Shown: in pieces, positions 1-7,815 of the stretch
Position numbering within the stretch: position 1 is the first letter of the stretch
How the letters are laid out: each line of letters opens with the position of its first letter
NCBI GenBank assembly: GCA_029248755.1
Contig: JAQWIR010000024.1
Location: 1 to 49,556, forward strand
From: Porticoccaceae bacterium
GTDB lineage: Bacteria > Pseudomonadota > Gammaproteobacteria > Pseudomonadales > Porticoccaceae
Length of the DNA: 49,556 nt
Direction of reading: 5' to 3'
Made by a program: the position numbers and the translations under genes
The notes under the pieces: model-generated
Databases searched by the model: none
The model's input: the letters and a program-made list of their open reading frames with translations, nothing else
Told to the model about the DNA's origin: nothing

Positions 1-19
1 ACCAACTGAGCTATTCCCC
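1..19 (-). tRNA. 5' fragment of a second tRNA-Gly-like gene, cut by the window edge
   Basis: Read on the minus strand, bases 1-18 (GGGAATAGCTCAGTTGGT) are identical to the acceptor stem, D-stem and D-loop start of the complete tRNA-Gly at 1549-1624. The identity stops at the first two acceptor bases (TG here, GC in the intact gene). The rest of the molecule would lie to the left of the window, so it could be a complete second copy, a diverged copy or a remnant. The sequence alone cannot decide. Confidence 0.4.
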
Positions 20-365
20 AATGTGCTAAATCGTCAAAATGGAGTGATTGGAGTCAATATAGAGAAACCTGTCGCAACAAAGGCACACAATCAAAGATAC
101 GCAAATGTACTACCCAAAATTCTCTTCAGTGTAACGATTTGGATAAAGATGAACAGAAATATGAAAGCCCCTATAAACAAACGGTCTGCCTAAAAAATTC
201 CACTCAATCTACCCTTAAATATTCACTCCAAAAATTGCAAAGCTATTGGTTAATGATTTAATATCATCTGAAATTAAATTCGATAGCCTTTTTGTAAATG
301 GGATTCAGCTTTAGCCCAACATTTGTAGGCTATTTTCATATAAATCAATAATAAAAAAGTTTAAA
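1..365. other. AT-rich non-coding stretch at the window edge
   Basis: No convincing coding frame is visible. The first 18 bases on the minus strand read as the 5' end of a tRNA-Gly-like gene (separate entry). The rest is AT-rich sequence leading to the secreted-protein gene that starts at 366. No IS ends, terminator or clear promoter could be identified. Confidence 0.5.
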
Positions 366-1538
366 ATGAAAATATTATTTTTGACATTAACACTATTTAC
401 AACCAACTTTGCCCTCGCAAGCATAGACACTCCCCTTTTTATTTCGCACCCTAGCAATATTGCGCCTACTATTGATATCGATGGTAACAGTGAATTTGAT
501 TCCTTGACAGATGGGTTGATTATACTTAGAAGTCTTTTTGGATTAACTGGGGACCCCTTAACATCAAATGTTATTGGTGAGTCAGCAATATATACTAGCG
601 CTGAAGATATTAATGCTCAAATTGTTCAACTTGGTGAACAATTAGATATTGATGGTAATAGTGATATCGGTCCCCTGAGTGATGGCTTACTTATAATGCG
701 ATATCTATTCGGATTTAGGGGTAGTGACTTAATACATGGAGTAGTTGCCTTTAATGGACAACGATCTACTGGATCTGAAATAGAAACTTATTTGGCTAAA
801 TTAAGCTCATATATGCCTACAATGACATCTTCGCCGAGCTTTGATACTTCAGAAAATCAACTATCTATCGGGCAAATTACTGTTCATGATAGCGATGGTG
901 ACACTATAGAGTATGCAATCTCAGAGGCTGATTCTAATATATTTAGCATTGATGACAGTTCAGGGGTCTTATCTTTTATAGAGGAGCCCGATATATCAAA
1001 TATAAGAAATTACACTCCCACCGTTCATATAAGTGATGGCATTCATTCAATTAGCCAATTACTTGGCATTAATATAATTCCGGAAAATTGTAACAATAAT
1101 GACTGTGTTGTCGAACCACTTATAAATAGTCAAGGCTGTGGCTATAATCTAGCAGTGAGAGATAGCGGGGCTAATTTAATAATTCTTAATGAACCTAACT
1201 CAGCTTGGAATTTTCTTATCATGAATTATCCTGGGATTGATAGTGCATGCGTAAACTATTATTCCACACTTAACCTTTTTATTGATGATATGAATACAAC
1301 CCCCCTATTTACCCCTACACCGGAAAACTTAAAACAACAAATAGGTTTTGAACTTTTTCAATCAGGCTGTGCTATTAGTCAAAATGATGTCAATTTAGAA
1401 GAATTTTTCAGCGCTATGGAAAACATTTATCAAGAGCGGGAAGTGGGTATTTGGCAATCTGATTATTACTCCTCTTTAAACAGAGGTGTTGATGATGTCC
1501 TTGTTTCCTGTCTTGTGAACTACCAGAAAGAAATATAG
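366..1538 (+). CDS. Secreted protein with two dockerin-like calcium repeats and a cadherin-like domain
   Basis: Function is not recognised. A signal peptide covers about residues 1-18 (hydrophobic stretch ending ALA before Ser19), so the product is probably exported. Two EF-hand-like repeats follow, at about 37-63 (DIDGNSEFDSLTDGL) and 94-120 (DIDGNSDIGPLSDGL). Each has the Asp/Asn loop of dockerin type I repeats followed by an Ile/Leu-Arg-x-Leu-Phe-Gly helix. Residues 155-237 resemble a cadherin-like beta domain (DSDGDTIEYAI and a later HISDG). The C-terminal 150 residues contain several Cys and match nothing I know. The gene is more AT-rich than the housekeeping genes nearby and stands alone between tRNA-like sequence and tRNA-Gly, which suggests acquisition. 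There is no strong ribosome binding site before the ATG. Calcium-dependent surface binding is a guess from the repeats. Confidence 0.75.
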   Translation: MKILFLTLTLFTTNFALASIDTPLFISHPSNIAPTIDIDGNSEFDSLTDGLIILRSLFGLTGDPLTSNVIGESAIYTSAEDINAQIVQLGEQLDIDGNSDIGPLSDGLLIMRYLFGFRGSDLIHGVVAFNGQRSTGSEIETYLAKLSSYMPTMTSSPSFDTSENQLSIGQITVHDSDGDTIEYAISEADSNIFSIDDSSGVLSFIEEPDISNIRNYTPTVHISDGIHSISQLLGINIIPENCNNNDCVVEPLINSQGCGYNLAVRDSGANLIILNEPNSAWNFLIMNYPGIDSACVNYYSTLNLFIDDMNTTPLFTPTPENLKQQIGFELFQSGCAISQNDVNLEEFFSAMENIYQEREVGIWQSDYYSSLNRGVDDVLVSCLVNYQKEI

Positions 1539-1548
1539 TGATTAAAAT

Positions 1549-1624
1549 TGGAGCGGGAAACCGGGTTCGAACCGGCGACCTCAACCTTGGCAAGGTTGCG
1601 CTCTACCAACTGAGCTATTCCCGC
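1549..1624 (-). tRNA. tRNA-Gly (GCC)
   Basis: On the minus strand the sequence starts GCGGGAATAGCTCAG and folds as a normal 76-nt cloverleaf. The anticodon loop is CTTGCCAAG (anticodon GCC), the T-loop is GGTTCGAACC, and the acceptor end TTCCCGC-T is followed by an encoded CCA. It lies 26 bases downstream of tRNA-Glu and probably shares its promoter. Confidence 0.97.
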
Positions 1625-1650
1625 ATACACCAAATATTGGCGAAAACCAA

Positions 1651-1726
1651 TGGCGTCCCGTAGGGGGTTCGAACCCCTGTTACCGCCGTGAAAGGGCGGT
1701 GTCCTAGGCCTCTAGACGAACGGGAC
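1651..1726 (-). tRNA. tRNA-Glu (TTC)
   Basis: The minus strand starts GTCCCGTTCGTCTAGAGG, typical of bacterial tRNA-Glu. The anticodon loop is CCTTTCACG (anticodon TTC), the T-arm is GGGGTTCGAACCCC, and CCA is encoded. It is the first gene of a two-tRNA unit with tRNA-Gly. Confidence 0.97.
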
Positions 1727-1747
1727 ATGTTTGGCTAAGAGGCGGGC

Positions 1748-1776
1748 ATTCTAAGTAGCCTCAGGGGTACTGTCAA
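1748..1776 (-). promoter_or_regulatory. Promoter of the tRNA-Glu/tRNA-Gly unit
   Basis: The minus strand has a perfect -35 TTGACA (1771-1776), a 17-base spacer and a -10 TAGAAT (1748-1753). A very GC-rich discriminator (GCCCGCC) follows directly. Such discriminators are typical of stable-RNA promoters under stringent (ppGpp) control. That regulation is inferred. Confidence 0.85.
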
Positions 1777-1957
1777 GGGCTTATCTGCCCTATTGGGATA
1801 TTTTTCTTTTAACTTTGAAGTGGATGTTATTCACCCCGCACTTTCTCTGGTTTATTAATAATAATCTGGGTTTGTACGTAATTATTATTATTTTCATTTT
1901 TCTGCTTATTTTTTTGCTAAAATGGACAGATGATCTATTTATGGACATTAATATCCA

Positions 1958-3172
1958 ATGACTAAGTTTGTAAAATCTGACAAATTAGATGGCGTTTGCT
2001 ACGACATTCGCGGCCCCGTTCTCGATCATGCTAACTGGCTTGAAGAACAGGGCCAGAGCATTATTAAGCTGAATATAGGCAACCCTGGTGCCTTTGGCTT
2101 TGACGCGCCCGATGAAATTATGCACGACGTAGTGCAGAATTTACGACAGGCTCAGGGCTATTGTCACAGCAAAGGGCTTTTCCCTGCGCGCAAGGCGGTT
2201 ATGCAGCGCTACCAAGCTCAGGGTATTGAAGGTATTACCGTTGACGACATTATTATGGGCAATGGGGTTAGCGAGCTGATTGTGATGGCTATGCAAGCTT
2301 TGCTTAATAGCGATGATGAGATTCTTATCCCCGCCCCTGACTATCCTCTATGGACCGCTGCCGTGACAATTTCTGGTGGTGCGCCGGTGCATTATCGTTG
2401 CGATGAAGATAATGACTGGCAACCGGATCTTAAAGATATTGAATCTAAGATTAATAATAAAACCAAAGGTATTGTGATTATTAATCCCAATAATCCTACG
2501 GGTGCTGTTTATTCAGAAGAGACCCTAAAGGCGTTGGTTGCTCTTGCTGAAAAACACAATCTTGTGGTGTTTGCCGACGAAATATACGACCGTATTATTT
2601 ATGATGATGCCGTGCATATTCCCCTTGCTAGCCTTGTAGAAAACACTCTGTGTTTGACTTTTAACGGTTTATCTAAAACCTACCGTTTGGCAGGGTTTAG
2701 ATCGGGCTGGATGATGATGACCGGCACAAAAAAGCAGGCACAAAGTTATTGTGAAGGCTTAGAAATGCTGGCTTCTATGCGTCTGTGTGCTAATGCACCG
2801 GCTATGTTAGCCGTTCAAACCGCTTTGGGTGGCAGACAGAGTATTGACGATTTGATTTTGCCCGGTGGGCGCTTATTAGAACAGCGCGATTTAGCTTACG
2901 GCATGTTGACCAGTATTCCTGGGGTTAGCTGTGTTAAACCTAAATCGGCAATGTATTTGTTCCCTAAATTGGATCCAGAAATGTATCCCATTGCGGACGA
3001 TCAACAGCTTGTTTTGGATCTATTAAAACAACAACGGGTTCTTCTGGTTCAAGGGTCGGCCTTTAACCTAGATGATACTCAGCATCTGCGCATTGTGTTT
3101 TTGCCTGATAAGGCTCAGTTGGTGGAGTCTTTAACACGATTAGCGGACTTTTTAGCGACTATTAGGCAATAA
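1958..3172 (+). CDS. alaA: Alanine aminotransferase AlaA (glutamate-pyruvate)
   Basis: A class I/II PLP aminotransferase that moves the amino group from glutamate to pyruvate to make alanine. Its 404 residues nearly match E. coli AlaA (405). Visible motifs are the N-terminal IKLNIGNPGAFGFDAP, the cofactor and substrate stretch IINPNNPTGA (175-183), FADEIYD with the PLP-contacting Asp (205-211), and the Schiff-base lysine K240 in LSKTYRLAGFRSGW. It is a single gene, facing the convergent pdxB with only about 20 bases between them. The Shine-Dalgarno before the ATG is weak. Assignment to AlaA rather than another family member rests on overall similarity. Confidence 0.9.
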   Translation: MTKFVKSDKLDGVCYDIRGPVLDHANWLEEQGQSIIKLNIGNPGAFGFDAPDEIMHDVVQNLRQAQGYCHSKGLFPARKAVMQRYQAQGIEGITVDDIIMGNGVSELIVMAMQALLNSDDEILIPAPDYPLWTAAVTISGGAPVHYRCDEDNDWQPDLKDIESKINNKTKGIVIINPNNPTGAVYSEETLKALVALAEKHNLVVFADEIYDRIIYDDAVHIPLASLVENTLCLTFNGLSKTYRLAGFRSGWMMMTGTKKQAQSYCEGLEMLASMRLCANAPAMLAVQTALGGRQSIDDLILPGGRLLEQRDLAYGMLTSIPGVSCVKPKSAMYLFPKLDPEMYPIADDQQLVLDLLKQQRVLLVQGSAFNLDDTQHLRIVFLPDKAQLVESLTRLADFLATIRQ

Positions 3173-3193
3173 ACGTCTAAGCAATAAACCCCA

Positions 3194-4300
3194 CTAGTCA
3201 GTTGAATATCCCAGTATTTTTAATTGACGGCTCAGCGTTGTATCGGCAGACACTCTAAAATGACTGTATTCTCTGCGCTGTGGATAGGTTTTGCGCAATT
3301 GATCAAACCCCTGCCCTATATCGCCCTGTTTTAACCTGTTACGCATACGCTGATCATCTTCGACAACGTTATAGCTCTCAAGTAAAAGTTGATTTAAAGC
3401 CTTTTCTGTGCCGTTTATGGCAACTTTATTACTGTTCGCTACATTACTGGGTTGTTGTATCGCCTTATGGTCTAAATAAAAGCCACAAACAGCCTCATAG
3501 AGCATACGAGTACCGCGTATTTTGCCCTCATCGCTATACCCTGCAATATGCGGTGTGGCTAGGGACACTAGGTCTAATAGCTCAGTATTAATCTGTGGCT
3601 CTGATTCCCATACATCCAATGCCACCTGAATACCATCGTTCTGTTTAAGTCTGTTTATAAGCGCTAAATTATCAATAACACCACCCCTACCAGCATTAAT
3701 AAGCAAATCGTTCGGCTTAAGTTGATCTAGTACCTGCTGATCAAATAGATGATGGGTGGGGAATTCACCCTCGGTGGTTAATGGTGTATGTAGGGAAATA
3801 ATATCGCAGTCTAAAACCTGTTCAAATGAAACCAAATCAGGGATTTGAGTTTGCGTTAAAAAGGGGTCATAAACACGACAGTCAACGCCTAAATTACACA
3901 GCTTTTGATACAGTTTTCCACCCACATTGCCACAGCCAACAATACCTACCCTACTCTGTTGCCATTTTGGTTTTAAGCAAGCAAAGACGGACAAAGCATA
4001 TTGCACTACGGCCTCTGCATTACAGCCGGGGGCATAGGCAAATTGAATATTATTGGCTTTTAGGTAATCAAGATCGATATGGTCAGTACCGGCAGTGGCT
4101 GAACCCACAAAGCGTATGGAGCTGCCCTGCAATAATGTCTGATCCACCTGAGTGACCGAGCGCACCAATAGGATTTCAGCGCCCTCAATACTGTGACGAT
4201 CAATCGCTCGCCCAGCCATAAGTTTTACTTTACCTAAATGGCCAAAGTAATCTTCTACTAGGGACATATTCTGATCGGCAATAATGCGCGGATTATTCAT
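3194..4300 (-). CDS. pdxB: Erythronate-4-phosphate dehydrogenase PdxB
   Basis: Oxidises 4-phospho-erythronate in the DXP-dependent pyridoxal 5'-phosphate pathway. It is a D-2-hydroxyacid dehydrogenase of 368 residues, close to the usual 380. The NAD-binding GxGxxG is at 122-127 (VGCGNVGGKL). The catalytic Arg lies in NAGRGG (R205), the acidic residues in DVWESEP (229-235), and the general-acid His in TPHIAGYS (H251). An N-terminal VGSATAGTDHID motif is also typical of the family. It is the last gene of a minus-strand run epmC-xni-pdxB, 30 bases after xni. Confidence 0.95.
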   Translation of the reverse strand: MNNPRIIADQNMSLVEDYFGHLGKVKLMAGRAIDRHSIEGAEILLVRSVTQVDQTLLQGSSIRFVGSATAGTDHIDLDYLKANNIQFAYAPGCNAEAVVQYALSVFACLKPKWQQSRVGIVGCGNVGGKLYQKLCNLGVDCRVYDPFLTQTQIPDLVSFEQVLDCDIISLHTPLTTEGEFPTHHLFDQQVLDQLKPNDLLINAGRGGVIDNLALINRLKQNDGIQVALDVWESEPQINTELLDLVSLATPHIAGYSDEGKIRGTRMLYEAVCGFYLDHKAIQQPSNVANSNKVAINGTEKALNQLLLESYNVVEDDQRMRNRLKQGDIGQGFDQLRKTYPQRREYSHFRVSADTTLSRQLKILGYSTD

Positions 4301-4330
4301 TGATACCTTTTTATAATTTTTATCATCTAT

Positions 4331-5242
4331 TTAGCTACCCATTACGGGCTGAAACTGTCTTTGTCTCAATTGGGATGAGCGACTATTAAATACTTCACCA
4401 AACCCCATTTCATCGGCAAACAGGGTAAATGCATCCTGATAGACCCCCTGCCACTGTAACTTATCGCAACTGGGTACTTCCTCTATATCTGTCACTATGG
4501 TGGCAAGCTTACGGGATAACAATAGCTGATCTTGATTGTCTGCTATCTTATCACTGAGTTTGGCCGCACCGCGAATAGGCAAATCACTCAGCTGATCCCT
4601 GTTTTTAATAATATGATCCACCGAGGGCATCCAAGCCAGTAATTCTCGAGCAGTTTTAGGGCCAACTCCGGGAACCCCAGCAATACTATCGCTAGTGTCA
4701 CCTACCAGCGCTAAATAATCCGCCATCTGGTGACAGCCAACCCCTAAGTCTTGTTCCAGCTGTTTATAATCTTTGGGTTGTGACTTGCCAATATCCCAGT
4801 ATAAATCGCCCTGTTGAATAATTTGCGTCAGATCTTTATCTCGCGTCATAATTACCGGCTGCATACCTGCGCCTCTAACCTGTTTGGCCATTGCCCCCAA
4901 AAGATCATCGGCTTCATATTGATGGGATGCCATTTCAGTAATACCCAATACGCGACAGAGTTGACGACAGGCATTGAGCTGAAATGCCAAAGCCTGATCA
5001 GGCAATTCTCGATTAATTTTATAGTTGGGGCAAAGCTGGTGGCGAAACCCTGTTTGTAAGCTTTCATCAAAGGCACAGTAAATATAATCGGGCTGTTGTT
5101 TTTTGAGTAAATCGAGCAAGAAATGAGTAAAGCCATATACCGCCTGTGTAGGGTATTGGTTTTCTTGAGCATGCCATTTTTCTGGCAGAGAAAAGTAACT
5201 TTTAAAGATATAAATTGATGAATCTATTAGTAGCGCTTGCAT
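4331..5242 (-). CDS. xni: Flap endonuclease-like 5'-3' exonuclease (Xni/ExoIX family)
   Basis: A stand-alone relative of the 5'-3' nuclease domain of DNA polymerase I. The 303 residues carry the metal-binding acidic residues of the FEN superfamily: D7 in LIDSS, D59 in AFDES, the YEADDLL cluster (109-115), TRDKDL (133-138) and GDTSD (181-185). A helix-hairpin-helix, SIAGVPGVGPKTA, follows. The full acidic set suggests an active nuclease, unlike strict E. coli Xni, which has lost part of the second metal site. It may therefore be closer to the active exonucleases of this family. It sits 10 bases after epmC and 30 before pdxB. Confidence 0.85.
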   Translation of the reverse strand: MQALLIDSSIYIFKSYFSLPEKWHAQENQYPTQAVYGFTHFLLDLLKKQQPDYIYCAFDESLQTGFRHQLCPNYKINRELPDQALAFQLNACRQLCRVLGITEMASHQYEADDLLGAMAKQVRGAGMQPVIMTRDKDLTQIIQQGDLYWDIGKSQPKDYKQLEQDLGVGCHQMADYLALVGDTSDSIAGVPGVGPKTARELLAWMPSVDHIIKNRDQLSDLPIRGAAKLSDKIADNQDQLLLSRKLATIVTDIEEVPSCDKLQWQGVYQDAFTLFADEMGFGEVFNSRSSQLRQRQFQPVMGS

Positions 5243-5252
5243 GATTGATTGC

Positions 5253-5834
5253 TTAATCCAAATAACTGAGTTGATAATACTCTAGATTAAAAGGATCTGC
5301 GCTATCAAATTGTTTTTTTAGCCCATCGATAAATAGCTTTGCTCTGGGTGGCAATTGTTGCGTTTGACACCAGTGGGTTGCCTGCTTCACCAATGCCTGA
5401 TTAAAGACTTTATCAACAGCTTTAGGGTCTTGTGCTGAAGCATTTAAATTATCTGCGCTCAAATTATCAGAGCTGGGAGTAAATTTTTGCCCACAGGCAT
5501 TAGAAAAAAGCCACTCAAGGGCCTGAGGTTTTACCTCTACCGATTCAAAATGCGCTTGCTGAACAACGGTTCGCCCATCGGGCTCATACCAGTAACCAAA
5601 ATCCTGCTGTAATCGTCTTTTTTTGCCGGCGATACACCAATGGGCTATTTCATGCAGGGCACTGGATAAAAAGTTTTCCCTAAAAAGTAATTGATGGGGC
5701 TTATTTTTTGATATTGAAGGTATATAAAGAGGCTCATCTGCACCACCGATTAATTGGGTGTTTTCACCGTCTAAAAATAGACTGTGAAATAATTGAATAA
5801 TCATTTGCAGACGATACTGTTCAGAATTAGTCAT
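5253..5834 (-). CDS. epmC: Elongation factor P hydroxylase EpmC
   Basis: A YfcM-family protein that hydroxylates the beta-lysyl-modified lysine of elongation factor P, the last step of EF-P maturation. The 193 residues contain the metal-binding HEIAHWC (61-67), the conserved FGYWYEPDGR (79-88) and FESVEVKPQALEW (96-108), all hallmarks of the family. A less conserved Ser/Asn-rich insert lies near residues 117-135. The partner genes epmA and epmB are not in this window. It is first in the epmC-xni-pdxB run. Confidence 0.88.
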   Translation of the reverse strand: MTNSEQYRLQMIIQLFHSLFLDGENTQLIGGADEPLYIPSISKNKPHQLLFRENFLSSALHEIAHWCIAGKKRRLQQDFGYWYEPDGRTVVQQAHFESVEVKPQALEWLFSNACGQKFTPSSDNLSADNLNASAQDPKAVDKVFNQALVKQATHWCQTQQLPPRAKLFIDGLKKQFDSADPFNLEYYQLSYLD

Positions 5835-5925
5835 ATTGATGATTTAACAGGATCTCAGAGGTTTAAAATAAGTTTATTTTAACTGCAAAATTATTGTTTG
5901 TTATAAAAATTTACAAATAAGTTTA

Positions 5926-5957
5926 TTAATAAAGCACAAACTGTTGTGCTTTATTAA
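5926..5957. promoter_or_regulatory. Perfect 14-bp inverted repeat with a 4-base loop upstream of the 6022 gene
   Basis: The arms TTAATAAAGCACAA (5926-5939) and TTGTGCTTTATTAA (5944-5957) are exact reverse complements around ACTG. The repeat lies between divergent genes (epmC leftward, the unknown gene rightward), so it has no terminator job for either. It could be an operator, a hairpin in the 5' leader of the unknown gene, or an antiterminator. The GCAC-N8-GTGC spacing is one base too long for an NtrC site. Confidence 0.6.
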
Positions 5958-6021
5958 ATTCTGGAGTACCTTATATGGTGTTAGCTGTTTCGACCATCGA
6001 CTACTAGAAGGAGATGTATCC

Positions 6022-6717
6022 ATGCCTAACCACGCCATTGATCACCCGATGGACAATGTAATTGATATTTTCACTCGCAAGCCAATTTCTGAACTTTCTG
6101 ACAATAAAATAATTCGTATCGCGCCGGAACTTGACGGCTTAGAAATGCTTTATAGCAATGCTCAAAACCCCGAAAAACTATTTTCCGTAAGAGTCCTCGC
6201 TTGGGGTCTTAGAACCAATGGTGAGGTTGTCGGCTTAGTGCCTTGGCTGGATAACTTAATTGCCTGTGATGAAATAAATGATCCGTTAAATGGTCAGTGG
6301 CAGGGTTATTTTGATCAGGGGGTTGAGGAGTTATTTTTTACCGCGCCTCTGCATAAGGTAGTGGAGCTTGAAACTGCCGCTGATTATTATGATTATCAAT
6401 GTGATTCTGAACAAGATGTTATCCAAGAGGTACCTGATACCATTGGCACCCATGCGGTATTATCTGATGATGGCTTTTCTAGTATTACACTTAAAGAAGT
6501 CATCAGCTGGCGGCTTTTAAATAATGGCTCTATTGAAGCTATGATTGCCAATGAGTCTGAAATGGTGAATACCCCTGTGTTACCGGGTGATGATTGCCTA
6601 TATGCCGCCGATAAGAACAAGGATTTTCATTATTTCTTTCAACACCATATCGCCAACAAGCTAAAGTCTAATGACCCTGAAGCTCTGGCGGCGATATCAA
6701 TGTTAAAAGATGGTTAA
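6022..6717 (+). CDS. Protein of unknown function, 231 aa
   Basis: I do not recognise this family. The ATG at 6022 is preceded by an excellent ribosome binding site (AGAAGGAGATG), so this start is preferred over a TTG frame opening at 5944. The protein is soluble and strongly acidic, with no signal peptide or membrane segment. It has two similar halves by eye: FSVRVLAWGLRTNGEVVGLVPWLDN (in part) near 55-78 and LKEVISWRLLNNGSIEAMI near 160-178. Both are a short 'W-x-L-x-x-NG' beta unit followed by a Pro-rich 'vpW/lpGDD' stretch, so it may contain an internal repeat. It lies between epmC and accA, where many relatives have tilS after accA. A 14-bp hairpin lies 65 bases upstream. Confidence 0.8.
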   Translation: MPNHAIDHPMDNVIDIFTRKPISELSDNKIIRIAPELDGLEMLYSNAQNPEKLFSVRVLAWGLRTNGEVVGLVPWLDNLIACDEINDPLNGQWQGYFDQGVEELFFTAPLHKVVELETAADYYDYQCDSEQDVIQEVPDTIGTHAVLSDDGFSSITLKEVISWRLLNNGSIEAMIANESEMVNTPVLPGDDCLYAADKNKDFHYFFQHHIANKLKSNDPEALAAISMLKDG

Positions 6718-6735
6718 AACGGGCTAACTGCTGGA

Positions 6736-7683
6736 TTAGTTACCGTAGGACATAACACGCTGATAACGCTGTTCTAACAGCTGATCAGTGGGTATTTTCT
6801 GCAACTGTTCTAGTTGCTGTGATAAATGTTGCTTAAGATTTTCACTCATGGTGTCTATATCACGATGGGCACCACCCAATGGCTCTGGGATGGTTTCATC
6901 AACAATACCTAATTGCTCAAGATTATCCGAGGTTACACCCATAGCTTCTGCCGCTTGGGGGGCTTTTTCACTGGTTTTCCAGATAATATTGGCACAGCCC
7001 TCAGGAGAAATCACAAAATAGGTGCTGTACTGCAACATATTCAGCCTATCACCTACTCCAATGGCCAGTGCGCCACCTGAACTACCCTCACCGATAACAG
7101 TGCAGATAATAGGGGTTTTTAAACGCGACATAACCGCTAGGTTTTGGGCAATAGATTCTGAGATGTTACGCTCTTCTGAGTCGATCCCTGGGTAAGCCCC
7201 TGGGGTATCAATTAGGGTAATAACCGGCAAGTTAAACCGCTCAGCCAATTCCATTAGACGCAAGGCTTTACGATAGCCCTCTGCCTTGGGCATACCAAAG
7301 TTACGCATGACTTTTTCGTTAACGCCTCGACCTTTTTCTTCGCCAATAACCATTACTGGCTTGCCGTCTAAGCGAGCAACACCACCGACAATAGCGTTAT
7401 CATCACCAAAGTGGCGATCACCGTGCATTTCTTCCCAGTCGGTAAAAATACGCTGAATATAATCTAGGGCATAGGGTCGTTGCGGGTGTCTTGCCACCTG
7501 AACCACATCCCAAGGAGTAAGTTTTGAGTAGATGCTTTCGGTTAGCTTACGTGACTTTTCACGCAGCTTGGCTATTTCTTCGGCTATATTGATATCGCTA
7601 TCGTTGCCAACTAGCTGTAGCTCTTCAATTTTTCCTTCTAGGTCAGCAATGGGCTGCTCAAAAGATAAATAATTTAAATTCAT
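6736..7683 (-). CDS. accA: Acetyl-CoA carboxylase carboxyltransferase subunit alpha
   Basis: With AccD it moves the carboxyl group from carboxybiotin to acetyl-CoA, giving malonyl-CoA for fatty acid synthesis. The 315 residues fit the usual 315-320. Visible are the N-terminal coiled helix region with [22 protein letters not shown], the crotonase-fold core [28 protein letters not shown], and the oxyanion region [15 protein letters not shown]. It ends the minus-strand lipid and DNA replication gene run, 132 bases after dnaE. That gap may contain its own promoter. Confidence 0.97.
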   Translation of the reverse strand: MNLNYLSFEQPIADLEGKIEELQLVGNDSDINIAEEIAKLREKSRKLTESIYSKLTPWDVVQVARHPQRPYALDYIQRIFTDWEEMHGDRHFGDDNAIVGGVARLDGKPVMVIGEEKGRGVNEKVMRNFGMPKAEGYRKALRLMELAERFNLPVITLIDTPGAYPGIDSEERNISESIAQNLAVMSRLKTPIICTVIGEGSSGGALAIGVGDRLNMLQYSTYFVISPEGCANIIWKTSEKAPQAAEAMGVTSDNLEQLGIVDETIPEPLGGAHRDIDTMSENLKQHLSQQLEQLQKIPTDQLLEQRYQRVMSYGN

Positions 7684-7815
7684 ACTGTTTTCAGTCTCTG
7701 TTGGCTTAGGGCAGTAATGTTTGCAATGGGCTATTTTAAACGTCTAGTGCAATTATCGCCAGCCCCGTTTTCTAAATTTAAGCTTTGATAATAACCTAGG
7801 GGGCAAATAATAATA

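Noticed and set aside
5926-5957. NtrC site reading of the GCACAAACTGTTGTGC dyad
   Set aside because: The half sites are separated by 8 bases, not 7, and the inner bases do not match NtrC. No sigma-54 promoter is nearby.
5944-6021. N-terminal extension of the unknown gene from a TTG
   Set aside because: The extension would begin in the right arm of the 14-bp hairpin. An ideal ribosome binding site sits directly before the ATG at 6022.
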